Virus record (IMG/VR): IMGVR_UViG_3300021138_000204 | Location: 1-20,988 of that record | Source: a virus | Length of the DNA: 20,988 bases | Reading direction: 5' to 3' (one strand) | Shown here: positions 13,402-20,853 of the stretch, piece by piece | Layout of the letters: every line of letters begins with the position of its first letter | Numbering within the stretch: the stretch's first letter is position 1 | Notes under the pieces: generated by a model | Seen by the model: the letters and a program-made list of their open reading frames with translations, nothing else | Told to the model about the DNA's origin: nothing | Database searches by the model: none | Made by a program: the position numbers and the translations under genes

Positions 13402-15099
13402 GTGTCTTATATTGATGCATTTGTAGATAGAGAAAAGAATATCGTGCATGTGGTGGAGAGAACTCCCCAGGGCGAACGAAAGTTTGTCACACATCCCACA
13501 CAATATGTGGTCTATTGGCCACAAGAAACCGGAAAATACACCAACATTTTTGGTGACAAACTCAATAGATTTCGCACCACACGAAATCAGGAGTTTCAGC
13601 GTGAGATTCGCATGCTGCCGCAGGGCAAACTCTTTGAGAGTGACATCAATCCCATGTTTAGATGCTTGTATCAAAATTATCGCGATGTGCCCAGCCCCAA
13701 CTTGCATGTGGGCTTCTTTGATATTGAAGTTGATTTTGATCCCGATCGTGGATATAGTGCTGCTGACGAAGCATTCAATCCCATCACCGCCATTAGTGTT
13801 TATCTCAACTGGATGAAGCGCTGCTTTACACTGGTCCTAAAGCCGAAAAAATGGACCATGGCTGACGCTCATGCAGTGTGTGAACAGTTTCCCGACACGG
13901 TGTTGTGTGAGACCGAGCATGAAATGCTGGACATGTTCCTGAGCTTGATTGAAGATTGCGATGTCATAAGTGGCTGGAACAGCAGCACATACGATATCCC
14001 CTACGTTTACAACAGAATCATACAACAGTTGGGCAAAGAACAAACTCGCCGCCTGTGTTTGTGGAACAAACTGCCTGTCAAGCGGGAATTCTTGAACTAT
14101 GGCAAGAAGCAAGTCACATATGAACTGCAAGGCCGTGTGCATCTGGACTACTTGGATCTCTATCGCAAGCACACATACCAGGAACTGCACAGTTACAAAC
14201 TTGACTTTGTTGGTGAAATTGACACTGGCGAACGCAAAGTGCCCTATGAAGGCAGTCTTGACGCACTATACAACAAGGACTTTAAAAAGTTCATTGAGTA
14301 TAACCGACAGGACGTCATGCTGTTGGTCAAGATTGACATCAAACGACGTTTGATTGAGCTGTGCAACAACTTGGCCCATCAAAACTGTGTGCTGTTGGCC
14401 ACAACTCGCGGCAGTGTGGCGCTGATTGACCAAGCCATTGTCAACGACGCCTGGGATCAGGGTTTGGTTGTACCCAATCGCCGAACTGAAGAAGAGCCTG
14501 AAGATGCAGGTGATTTCAACATGGGCGACGAGGACGATGATGACGACGGGCCTGAAGAGAAACACGGCATTGTGGGGGCATATGTTGCTGATCCCAAAAA
14601 GGGCATGCACGAGCACATTGGCGGGGTGGACATCACCAGCCTGTATCCATCAGACATTCGTGCCCTGAACATGAGTCCCGAAACCATCGTGGGCCACATC
14701 AGACCCGAATACACAGACAAACTGATACGCAAGCGCATGCATCAGGAAAAGCGAAAGTTTGCCGAAGCATGGAACGGATTGTTCAGTACTCTGGAGTTTG
14801 CCGAAGTTCACAACCGCAGCGACATGCCACTGGTGGTGGATTTTGAAGAGGGCGTTACAGTTACAGTAACAGCAGCAGAGATGTATAAACTGGTGTTTGA
14901 TAGCAAAAAGCCCTGGATACTCAGTGCCAATGGCACCATCTTTACAACTGAAAAACTGGGTATTATCCCGGGTCTACTGGCTCGCTGGTTTGCAGATCGC
15001 ATGAAAATGCAAACGAAAATGAAAGAAATTGACAAAATAAAAACTGGCATCGAAATACCTGAGGAACTGCTTGAAAGTGTGAAGAAATTACTTTCGTAA
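13402..15099 (+). CDS. 43A: DNA polymerase gp43A (exonuclease domain and palm motif A)
   Basis: 565 residues forming the N-terminal half of a T4-like family B DNA polymerase. The 3'-5' exonuclease motifs are Exo I FFDIEVDFD (D107, E109), Exo II GWNSSTYDIPY (N193, D198) and Exo III YNRQDV (Y300, D304). Polymerase motif A is DITSLYPS (D410). An acidic insert (about 363-387) precedes motif A. After the fingers start (ANGTIFTTEKLGIIPGLLARW) the frame stops at EELLESVKKLLS, before motifs B and C. GTG 13402 is the start, with AGGAG 6 nt upstream; an out-of-frame ATG overlaps it. Motifs B and C lie in gp43B, 1.2 kb downstream beyond an HNH gene. Split gp43 genes that work as two chains are known in Aeromonas T4-like phages. 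Confidence 0.9.
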   Translation: MSYIDAFVDREKNIVHVVERTPQGERKFVTHPTQYVVYWPQETGKYTNIFGDKLNRFRTTRNQEFQREIRMLPQGKLFESDINPMFRCLYQNYRDVPSPNLHVGFFDIEVDFDPDRGYSAADEAFNPITAISVYLNWMKRCFTLVLKPKKWTMADAHAVCEQFPDTVLCETEHEMLDMFLSLIEDCDVISGWNSSTYDIPYVYNRIIQQLGKEQTRRLCLWNKLPVKREFLNYGKKQVTYELQGRVHLDYLDLYRKHTYQELHSYKLDFVGEIDTGERKVPYEGSLDALYNKDFKKFIEYNRQDVMLLVKIDIKRRLIELCNNLAHQNCVLLATTRGSVALIDQAIVNDAWDQGLVVPNRRTEEEPEDAGDFNMGDEDDDDDGPEEKHGIVGAYVADPKKGMHEHIGGVDITSLYPSDIRALNMSPETIVGHIRPEYTDKLIRKRMHQEKRKFAEAWNGLFSTLEFAEVHNRSDMPLVVDFEEGVTVTVTAAEMYKLVFDSKKPWILSANGTIFTTEKLGIIPGLLARWFADRMKMQTKMKEIDKIKTGIEIPEELLESVKKLLS

Positions 15100-15100
15100 T

Positions 15101-15110
15101 TACTAAATAG
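15101..15110 (+). promoter_or_regulatory. TAAATA late-type promoter for the HNH gene
   Basis: TACTAAATAG lies immediately after the gp43A stop, with the core CTAAATA ending 21 nt before the HNH ATG. It matches the CTAAATA boxes at 4693, 6379 and 6435. In T4 the intron endonuclease I-TevI is also expressed from its own late promoter, which keeps it separate from early host-gene expression. Confidence 0.45.
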
Positions 15111-15130
15111 TTTATACGGAGGCATTACGA

Positions 15131-16327
15131 ATGAAACTATCGGAAATCAAAACATTGCTGGAACAAACCCTGCATATTAGGTCCCAATTACATTTTGACC
15201 GATATATCAAGTTTGTCGAAAGCTTTGTAGAGCTAAATCTATCCAAACCCAATGGCAGTTGTGGTGGGTTTGAAACTCACCACATACTTCCAAAAAAAAT
15301 TTTTCCGGAATTTACCACAAGCCGGTGGAACAAGATAATAATGCCATCGAAGGCACATTATCTAGCACATTACCTATTGTTCAAAGCCATTGCTCATCCT
15401 AGTCTTGTTTACTCGTTCAACCAAATGAGAAGAGTATCCAAGAAAGCCGGAAAAGTCAATTGTAGACTATATGCCGCAGTGAGACAAGAATTCGCTGAAT
15501 TGATCCGACAGACCAATACCGGTAAAGTCCGTTCCGAAAAATTTCGAAATGATGTGTCAGCACGAACGATCGGAAAGAACAATTATCGTAATGACAAAAC
15601 ACAAGAGGTTAAAAAATTTCCGGTAGGGCAACAACCGGAAGGATGGGTTCCATTCCAAAAAGGTCGAAAAAGAACTGACGAATCAAAAGACAAGATAACA
15701 GAGATAATGACCGGCAGGATCTGGCAGTATAACGAACTGACCCAAGAAGTTAGATTTGAAAAATCTCTATTACCAGGATTTGTACAAGGTTATCCTGATT
15801 GGTACGACACAAGTAAAGATTACTTGAAGTCTCTCAGTTGGGCATATAACTCTGATACCGGGGAAGTTGTTCGAGTCAAAAAAGAAACCGTACTGCCAGA
15901 TGGATTTATCCTAGGACGAAATTACAACAATGTCGGATTCACTGCAATCAATAACGCCCAAGTAGCCAGAGTTGTTGATTTACAGGAGAAAGAGTTCTGC
16001 ATGGTACCATCCAACATACTTCCTCATCCTAGGTATATCAAATCTGGATCCTCCATAGACAATGTCTGCTTATTTGTTTATAATAACATAGTATACACGT
16101 CATATAAAGATTTGATTGAGATGAATCCGGAACTTCCTGACCTAGGAGTTCGAAACACTGATTTGTCATCAAGACTGGTTCCAAAACCACACTTCAATAT
16201 GACCGATCTGAGGAAAGAATTTTGCACAAAGAACCAGGGACTCACCATGAATACCATAGGCCTAACGGTCCTTCAACTATCTCAATTCAAATATCAGGAG
16301 GATGTAATATATGTTAGACGTAAGTGA
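15131..16327 (+). CDS. free-standing HNH homing endonuclease
   Basis: 398 residues. The HNH core is H50-H51 in FETHHILPKKIF, N67 in RWNKII, and H76/H80 in KAHYLAH. The C-terminal half holds at least two repeats of the form W-x-YN-x-x-TxEV...LPxGF...G (IWQYNELTQEV near 198 and SWAYNSDTGEV near 243), with a weaker third copy (KTQEVKKFPVGQQPEGW). These are probably DNA-binding modules. A good site (GGAGG) lies before ATG 15131. The leader MKLSEI resembles other leaders in the window. The gene is visibly A/T-richer than its neighbours, as expected for an acquired element. It separates gp43A from gp43B, and its last 17 nt overlap the gp43B start. It has its own start and stop, so it is not an intein. 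Confidence 0.85.
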   Translation: MKLSEIKTLLEQTLHIRSQLHFDRYIKFVESFVELNLSKPNGSCGGFETHHILPKKIFPEFTTSRWNKIIMPSKAHYLAHYLLFKAIAHPSLVYSFNQMRRVSKKAGKVNCRLYAAVRQEFAELIRQTNTGKVRSEKFRNDVSARTIGKNNYRNDKTQEVKKFPVGQQPEGWVPFQKGRKRTDESKDKITEIMTGRIWQYNELTQEVRFEKSLLPGFVQGYPDWYDTSKDYLKSLSWAYNSDTGEVVRVKKETVLPDGFILGRNYNNVGFTAINNAQVARVVDLQEKEFCMVPSNILPHPRYIKSGSSIDNVCLFVYNNIVYTSYKDLIEMNPELPDLGVRNTDLSSRLVPKPHFNMTDLRKEFCTKNQGLTMNTIGLTVLQLSQFKYQEDVIYVRRK

Positions 16328-17793
16328 AATAGAATCTGCAATCGAAAGTGGTGATGCAGATAAATTAGCAAGTCTTGTCAAGACTTACAATTTGAAAATC
16401 AAGGAGGGACGAATTACAGCCGATTTGGATGTTTCCAAGCAATATGAAGCGTATTGGGACCAAAGGCAACTAATTCAAAAGATTCTCCTAAATTCGTAAA
16501 AATTGCGACCCAAGCAGGCAACTGTTTGATGAAAACCGCTCTAATTGCTGGAAACTCCCTTCTGGGACAATCAGCAGCCAAGCCTGGAAACAGGAAGGTT
16601 CAACGACTAGATCGAAAGATCGTAGATCCAAGTGGATCGAAATGGGTGGCATCCCTCTGGGATGGTGATATAGTCTCCTCTGCATAGTAATATGCAGCAG
16701 CATTTCGAATGCGGAACAGAACTAACGACTCTGTTTGAAGATAAAGGTATACGGCGCTATTGGCAATGCTGGTTCCAGGTTCTTCGATGAGCGCATTGCT
16801 CAGAGTGTGACACTGACTGGTCGCTGCATTGCGCGTCACATGGGCAGTAAAATCAATGAGCTGATAACTGGTCTATACGATCACACTGGCGATGCACTCG
16901 TATATGGTGATACCGATTCCGTTTATTTCTCAGCGTATCCTGTGATGCGAGGCCAGCCGGAGTTTGCAGACTTTGACTGGAGCCGTGAGAATGTCATTGA
17001 TTTGTATGACAAAATTGCAGCGCTGACAAATGAAAGCTTTCCTGTCTACATGAAGGCAGCCTTCAACTGCCCTGATACAAACGGCAAACTGATTAAAGCT
17101 GCCCGAGAATTGTGTGCAAGCCGTGGCATCTTTATCAAGAAGAAGCGTTACGCAGTGTTGATCTTTGATAAAGAAGGCAAGCGCAAGGACAAAAACGGCA
17201 GTGCGGGTGAAATCAAGGCTATGGGCTTGGATCTCAAGCGCGCAGACACGCCCAAGATTGTGCAGGACTTTCTCAGTGCAGTGTTGCTGAACTTGCTCAC
17301 AGGCACCACGCAGGAAGATCTCATGACACAAGTTGCAGAATTCCGCAAGGTTTTCTCCGACTGGCCCGGCTGGGAAAAAGGCACGCCCAAACGTGTAAAC
17401 AAGCTGAGCTATTATCGAGATGCCAAAAAGAACAACGAAACATTGGTATGGGGTACAAAATCCAAACGTGTGAACTTGCCAGGCCACGTGCTGGCCAGCC
17501 TAAACTGGAACCAACTCAAGAAGTTGTATGCCGATCATGGCTGCATGGAGATACAAGACGGGGCCAAGGTGATTGTGTGTAAATTGCGTGACAATCACCT
17601 GGGCATGACCAGCGTGTCTTATCCCATCGATCAGGACCACTTGCCCGATTGGTTCAAACAGTTGCCGTTTGATCATGAGGCCATGGAGACTGCACTTATT
17701 GACAAAAAAGTGCATAATCTACTATCGGTATTGGGATGGGATTTATCCCAAAGCAAACGGGACAGCAGTTTTGACAGCTTGTTTAGCTTTTGA
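16311..17793 (+). CDS. 43B: DNA polymerase gp43B (spliced: 16311-16497 + 16748-17793)
   Basis: A 410-residue C-terminal half of the polymerase. Exon 1 starts at ATG 16311 with CAGGAGG at 16297-16303, inside the end of the HNH gene. It codes for fingers residues and YWDQRQLIQKILLNS. Unspliced, it stops at once (TAA at 16497-16499). Joining T16497 to T16748 makes a Leu codon and restores polymerase motif B, LLNSLYGAIGN (N61-S62-L63-Y64-G65). Exon 2 carries motif C, VYGDTDSVYF (D117, D119), the thumb, and a C-terminal SSFDSLFSF that resembles the clamp-binding tail of T4 gp43. The total frame (187 + 1046 nt) is a multiple of three. The product must pair with gp43A to give an active enzyme; this is inferred from known split gp43 proteins. 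Confidence 0.88.
16498..16747 (+). ncRNA. group I self-splicing intron (250 nt, no ORF)
   Basis: All four conserved core elements are present in order. P is AATTGCTGGAAA (16543-16554). Q is AATCAGCAGCCA (16569-16580). R is GTTCAACGACTAG (16598-16610). S is GATATAGTC (16667-16675). P1 forms between the exon end TCGT and GCGA (16505-16508), giving the required U-G pair at the 5' splice site (T97-G05). The intron ends in G16747 as expected. P9-type hairpins follow S: CTGCATA-GTAA-TATGCAG (GNRA-type loop) and GCATT-TCG-AATGC. Splicing restores polymerase motif B exactly. The intron has no reading frame of its own; the nearest endonuclease is the HNH gene about 170 bp upstream. Confidence 0.93.
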
Positions 17794-17795
17794 CC

Positions 17796-17825
17796 TTGAC
17801 ACAGATCATCAATAAAAGTTATCAT
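17796..17825 (+). promoter_or_regulatory. sigma70-type promoter of the sliding-clamp gene
   Basis: TTGACA (17796-17801), an 18-nt spacer and TATCAT (17820-17825). It begins just after the gp43B stop and lies 27 nt before the clamp ATG, so the clamp can be made independently of the polymerase. Confidence 0.65.
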
Positions 17826-17851
17826 ACACAAACTAAAAAGGAACACTACGC

Positions 17852-18595
17852 ATGAGTATCAAAGACTACATCAAGGACCTCAACACCTACGTGGCCAGCA
17901 GCGGCTTCTTTGAGAAGATCAAGATCACTGCCGGCAAAAAGGAAATCCTGGTGGAAGCCATGGACAAGGACAAGGAAGTAATCTTCAAGGGCAAGTTCAA
18001 CGATCCGCTTGATGAACTACAGGGTGAGTTTGGTCTCAGCAACCTCAACCTCCTGAACACCATTGCCAACGATCCACAATACACACACGAAGACAGTGTG
18101 ATCACAATCGAAACAGAGTCACGCGATGGTGAAACTGTGCCGGCCACGCTGGGCTACCGCAATGCCAGTCAGAGTGAGCTCTATTATCGCTTCATGGGCA
18201 AGGCACTGGTGCCCAATCAGCCCAAGTTCCAGGAACCCAAGTGGGATATTGTGATCAAGCCCACCAAGGCCAACATTCAGCAGTTTGCCTGGGCAGCAAA
18301 TGGTCTAAGTGCCTACGAGCAATATTTCCAACCTGCTGTGAAAGACAAGACTCTGCGCTTCTTCATTGGCGAGGATGGTGCTCAGACACAGCGCGGCGGC
18401 GTGGTGTTTGCAACTGATGTTGATGCCACATTCAACTGTGACCACAAGTGGAAGATCAGTGATGTGCAGAGCATTCTCAAGTATGCTGACACAACCGAGT
18501 GCGAGATGGCTTTCAGCACCAAGGGCGCAATCCAGATCACACTCAAGACTGGCTTGGCTGAGTGGAAATATATTCTCACAGCAAAGGTGAAGTAA
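17852..18595 (+). CDS. 45: sliding clamp, gp45-like
   Basis: 247 residues; T4 gp45 has 228. The order of segments matches T4-type clamps: an N-terminal domain with FNDPLDELQGEFGLSNLNLLNTI resembling the gp45 'DLNGFLGILSLV' region (here the insert is split for length), then PNQPKF, and a second domain with FAWAANGLSAYEQYF, and the final EWKYILTAKVK. The trimer encircles DNA and tethers the polymerase through its C-terminal tail; in T4 it also activates late transcription. AAGGAA precedes the ATG, and a strong promoter lies at 17796. It is followed by a hairpin terminator. Confidence 0.85.
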   Translation: MSIKDYIKDLNTYVASSGFFEKIKITAGKKEILVEAMDKDKEVIFKGKFNDPLDELQGEFGLSNLNLLNTIANDPQYTHEDSVITIETESRDGETVPATLGYRNASQSELYYRFMGKALVPNQPKFQEPKWDIVIKPTKANIQQFAWAANGLSAYEQYFQPAVKDKTLRFFIGEDGAQTQRGGVVFATDVDATFNCDHKWKISDVQSILKYADTTECEMAFSTKGAIQITLKTGLAEWKYILTAKVK

Positions 18596-18601
18596 TCAAA
18601 C

Positions 18602-18632
18602 TGGGCGCTGTATAAAATATACACAGTGCCCA
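18602..18632 (+). terminator. hairpin terminator after the sliding clamp
   Basis: TGGGCGCTGTATA (18602-18614) pairs with TATACACAGTGCCCA (18618-18632) around a 3-nt loop, with one G-U pair and a 2-nt bulge, followed by TTTG. It starts 6 nt after the clamp stop. The loop region TATAAAATATA also resembles a late promoter for the next gene. Confidence 0.6.
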
Positions 18633-18645
18633 TTTGTGGAACATC

Positions 18646-19416
18646 ATGAAAACAAAATATCACAGCATCTTTGTCAGTGACTTGCATTTGGGAGCAGGCG
18701 AAAGCCAAGCTGACGCATTTGCCAGCTTTATGAAACAGTTTGATTGCGACAACCTCTACATGGTTGGCGACATGATTGACGGCTGGAAGATGAAGCGCAG
18801 ATGGTATTGGCCACAGAGCCACAGCAATGCACTAAGGCGTGTGCTCACCAAGGCCAAACGCGGGTGTCGTATTGTTTATGTAACTGGCAATCATGACGAA
18901 TTCCTGCGTGATTTGTTTGTGGAGCATGGCAGATTTGGGGACATCGAAATAGTAAATGAAATCATCTACACAGATGTAAAAAACCGCCGTTGGCTGGTGA
19001 CTCATGGCGACATGTTTGATCAAGTAACACGACACTATCGCTGGATTAGTTTGCTGGGGGATCGTCTCTACACCATGTTGTTGTGGAGCAATCGTCTGTT
19101 GCATGTTGTGAGAAACCGTCTGGGTCTCAGTCACTGGAGTTTGAGTCAGTATATCAAAAGCAACACCAAACAGGCACTGAATTTCATCTACAAGTTTGAA
19201 GAGCATCTTGTGGCACATGCAGAGAAGCAATCAGCGCAAGGTGTGATTTGTGGTCACATCCACACACCGGCGATGAAGATGATTGGCAATCTGCATTACA
19301 TCAACACCGGTGACTTTTGTGAAACATGCAGTGCTGTGGCAGAAACACCTGACGGGCAATGGCATTTGTTGATGCTAGATGCCGACGGAAACTGGTTTGT
19401 GCAGGACATGCTATGA
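18646..19416 (+). CDS. calcineurin-like phosphoesterase, PlcP/LpxH-like
   Basis: 256 residues with every metal-binding motif of the family: SDLHLG (D12, H14), VGDMIDGW (D42), TGNHDE (N82, H83), THGD (H120) and CGHIHTP (H204, H206). By family it resembles UDP-2,3-diacylglucosamine hydrolase (COG2908). Members paired with a GT4 enzyme include PlcP, a phospholipase C that removes phosphate headgroups from phosphatidylglycerol and phosphatidylethanolamine to give diacylglycerol during phosphate starvation. The next gene overlaps (ATGA) and is such a GT4 enzyme, which favours PlcP over LpxH. LpxH remains possible. I chose ATG 18646; TTG 18634 would add four residues. No signal peptide or membrane segment is visible, so it probably acts at the inner face of the membrane. 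Confidence 0.75.
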   Translation: MKTKYHSIFVSDLHLGAGESQADAFASFMKQFDCDNLYMVGDMIDGWKMKRRWYWPQSHSNALRRVLTKAKRGCRIVYVTGNHDEFLRDLFVEHGRFGDIEIVNEIIYTDVKNRRWLVTHGDMFDQVTRHYRWISLLGDRLYTMLLWSNRLLHVVRNRLGLSHWSLSQYIKSNTKQALNFIYKFEEHLVAHAEKQSAQGVICGHIHTPAMKMIGNLHYINTGDFCETCSAVAETPDGQWHLLMLDADGNWFVQDML

Positions 19417-20426
19417 AGATTTGCATCGTTACAGACACCTGGCAACAAATCAACGGTGTGAGCACCACCTTGAAAAACACAGTCAAGTGTCTCCGGCAAA
19501 TGGGGCATGAAGTTTTGGTTATCGAACCCAGCCAGTTTTTTCACATGCCCATGCCTGGCTATCGCGAAGTGCAATGGAGTTTGGATCTGTGGAATGTGGG
19601 CAGACGAATTGCCAAATTCCATCCCCACGCCATACATATCGCCACTGAAGGACCCCTGGGGTTCGCTGCACGTTGGTACTGCAAAGTCACACGACGCAGC
19701 ATTCCGCATAACACCAGCTATCATACCAAAATGCCCGAGTATCTGCAGAAAAAGTTCGGGGTTCCGGTGAGCTGGAGTTATCCTGTGTTTCGCATGTTCC
19801 ACAAATACAGTCATCGTGTGTTGGTGACCAATAAAACCATGGTTCGTGAACTGGCCGCACAGGGTTTTGCCAAATTGACCGTGTGGAGCAGAGGGGTGGA
19901 TCAAGAATTATTCACCCCAGAACTGCGATCGCCTGTTAGTCAACATGACTTGGGACCTGCGCCTATTATAATGTGCGTGAGCCGAGTTAGCCACGAGAAA
20001 AACCTGGAAGCCTTCTGTGAATTGCGCACCGCGGGCACATTGGTTGTAGTGGGCGATGGTCCTACCAGAGCCGAACTGCAACGACGATATCCTGCCGTTA
20101 AGTGGCTGGGATATAAAACAGGAACAGAGTTAGCCAAATGTTACGCCAACGCCGATGTGTTTGTGTTTCCCAGCAAAACAGACACGTTTGGTGTGGTGAT
20201 GTTGGAAAGCATGGCATGCGGCACTCCAGTGGCTGCTTATCCTGTCACTGGTCCTGTGGACGTGGTGGAACAAAACATCACAGGAATTTTACATGAAGAT
20301 TTGCAGACTGCCATGGAACAAGCACTATTGCTTGATCGCAACACAGTTCATCAAGCCAGCGCACGCTGGACATGGCAATCTTGCACGGAAACATTCGTGC
20401 AGAATCTCATAACAATATCACACTGA
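19413..20426 (+). CDS. GT4 glycosyltransferase, Agt-like
   Basis: 337 residues with a GT-B fold pattern. The N-domain has KICIVTDTWQQINGVSTTL (2-20), IATEGPLGFAAR (76-87) and TSYHTKMPEY (101-110). The C-domain has WSRGVD (158-163), VSRVSHEKNLEAF (189-201), GDGP (214-217) and the donor site FPSKTDTFGVVMLESMACGTPV spanning 252-273 (E265; the usual first Glu of the EX7E motif is D257). This pattern fits lipid glycosyltransferases that put a sugar on diacylglycerol. Paired with a PlcP-like enzyme it would make glycolipids (mono-hexosyl diacylglycerol) from the released diacylglycerol, as Agt does in phosphate-starved marine bacteria. ATG 19413 overlaps the previous stop (ATGA), so the two are translationally coupled. 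The sugar and acceptor are not provable from sequence. Confidence 0.75.
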   Translation: MKICIVTDTWQQINGVSTTLKNTVKCLRQMGHEVLVIEPSQFFHMPMPGYREVQWSLDLWNVGRRIAKFHPHAIHIATEGPLGFAARWYCKVTRRSIPHNTSYHTKMPEYLQKKFGVPVSWSYPVFRMFHKYSHRVLVTNKTMVRELAAQGFAKLTVWSRGVDQELFTPELRSPVSQHDLGPAPIIMCVSRVSHEKNLEAFCELRTAGTLVVVGDGPTRAELQRRYPAVKWLGYKTGTELAKCYANADVFVFPSKTDTFGVVMLESMACGTPVAAYPVTGPVDVVEQNITGILHEDLQTAMEQALLLDRNTVHQASARWTWQSCTETFVQNLITISH

Positions 20427-20430
20427 ACAC

Positions 20431-20459
20431 TTGAATACCATGATCACACGTTGTATTCT
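20431..20459 (+). promoter_or_regulatory. candidate promoter, TTGAAT-17-TATTCT
   Basis: TTGAAT (20431-20436), a 17-nt spacer and TATTCT (20454-20459), 21 nt before the ATG at 20481. Each hexamer matches the consensus at four positions, so this is a moderate candidate. Confidence 0.35.
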
Positions 20460-20480
20460 ACAATCAACAAGGAGTTATCT

Positions 20481-20852
20481 ATGACAACAGAACCCACTGC
20501 CCGCATGATCTACGTCACGTTTCAGAAAGAGGGAATACACTGTTATCCCGCTGCACTGGAAGATCCTGCATTAGAAGCAGTTTCCTTTTTGGGATATCCA
20601 CATCGCCATTTGCTGAAGTTCAAAGTGGCTATTAGTGTGGAGCATAACGACCGTGATATTGAATTTATTTTGGCCAAAAGATGGTTAGAATCTCTTTATG
20701 ATAATAAGACTTTAGAGCTCAACCATCGCAGTTGTGAGATGATAGCCGAGGAGTTATATGAGCGCATATCAGACAAATGGCCCGGACGAACTATCAACAT
20801 CGACGTGAGCGAAGACGGTGAAAACGGTGCACTCTTGATGTGGGAGGCATGA
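20481..20852 (+). CDS. conserved phage protein, T-fold-like pattern
   Basis: 123 residues from ATG 20481, with AAGGAG about 8 nt upstream. A His-rich strand SFLGYPHRHLLKFKV is followed by HNDRDIEFI, then LELNHRSCEMIAEEL and INIDVSEDGENGAL. The order of these elements loosely resembles the 6-pyruvoyltetrahydropterin synthase/QueD T-fold (HxH strand, then an N-x-x-S/T-x-E helix, then an acidic strand end), but the full zinc site is not evident. Similar small proteins occur in T4-like phages without known function. The stop is one base before the next gene. Confidence 0.55.
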   Translation: MTTEPTARMIYVTFQKEGIHCYPAALEDPALEAVSFLGYPHRHLLKFKVAISVEHNDRDIEFILAKRWLESLYDNKTLELNHRSCEMIAEELYERISDKWPGRTINIDVSEDGENGALLMWEA

Positions 20853-20853
20853 G

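Noticed and set aside
15100-16310. A second group I intron or an intein carrying the HNH gene
   Set aside because: The HNH gene has its own promoter-like box, start and stop, only 31 nt separate it from gp43A, and none of the P, Q, R, S core elements occur around it. No intein splice residues are visible.
16735-17793. Independent start of the polymerase C-terminal part at 16735
   Set aside because: The codon is a TTG inside the 3' end of the group I intron with no ribosome-binding site; splicing explains the frame.
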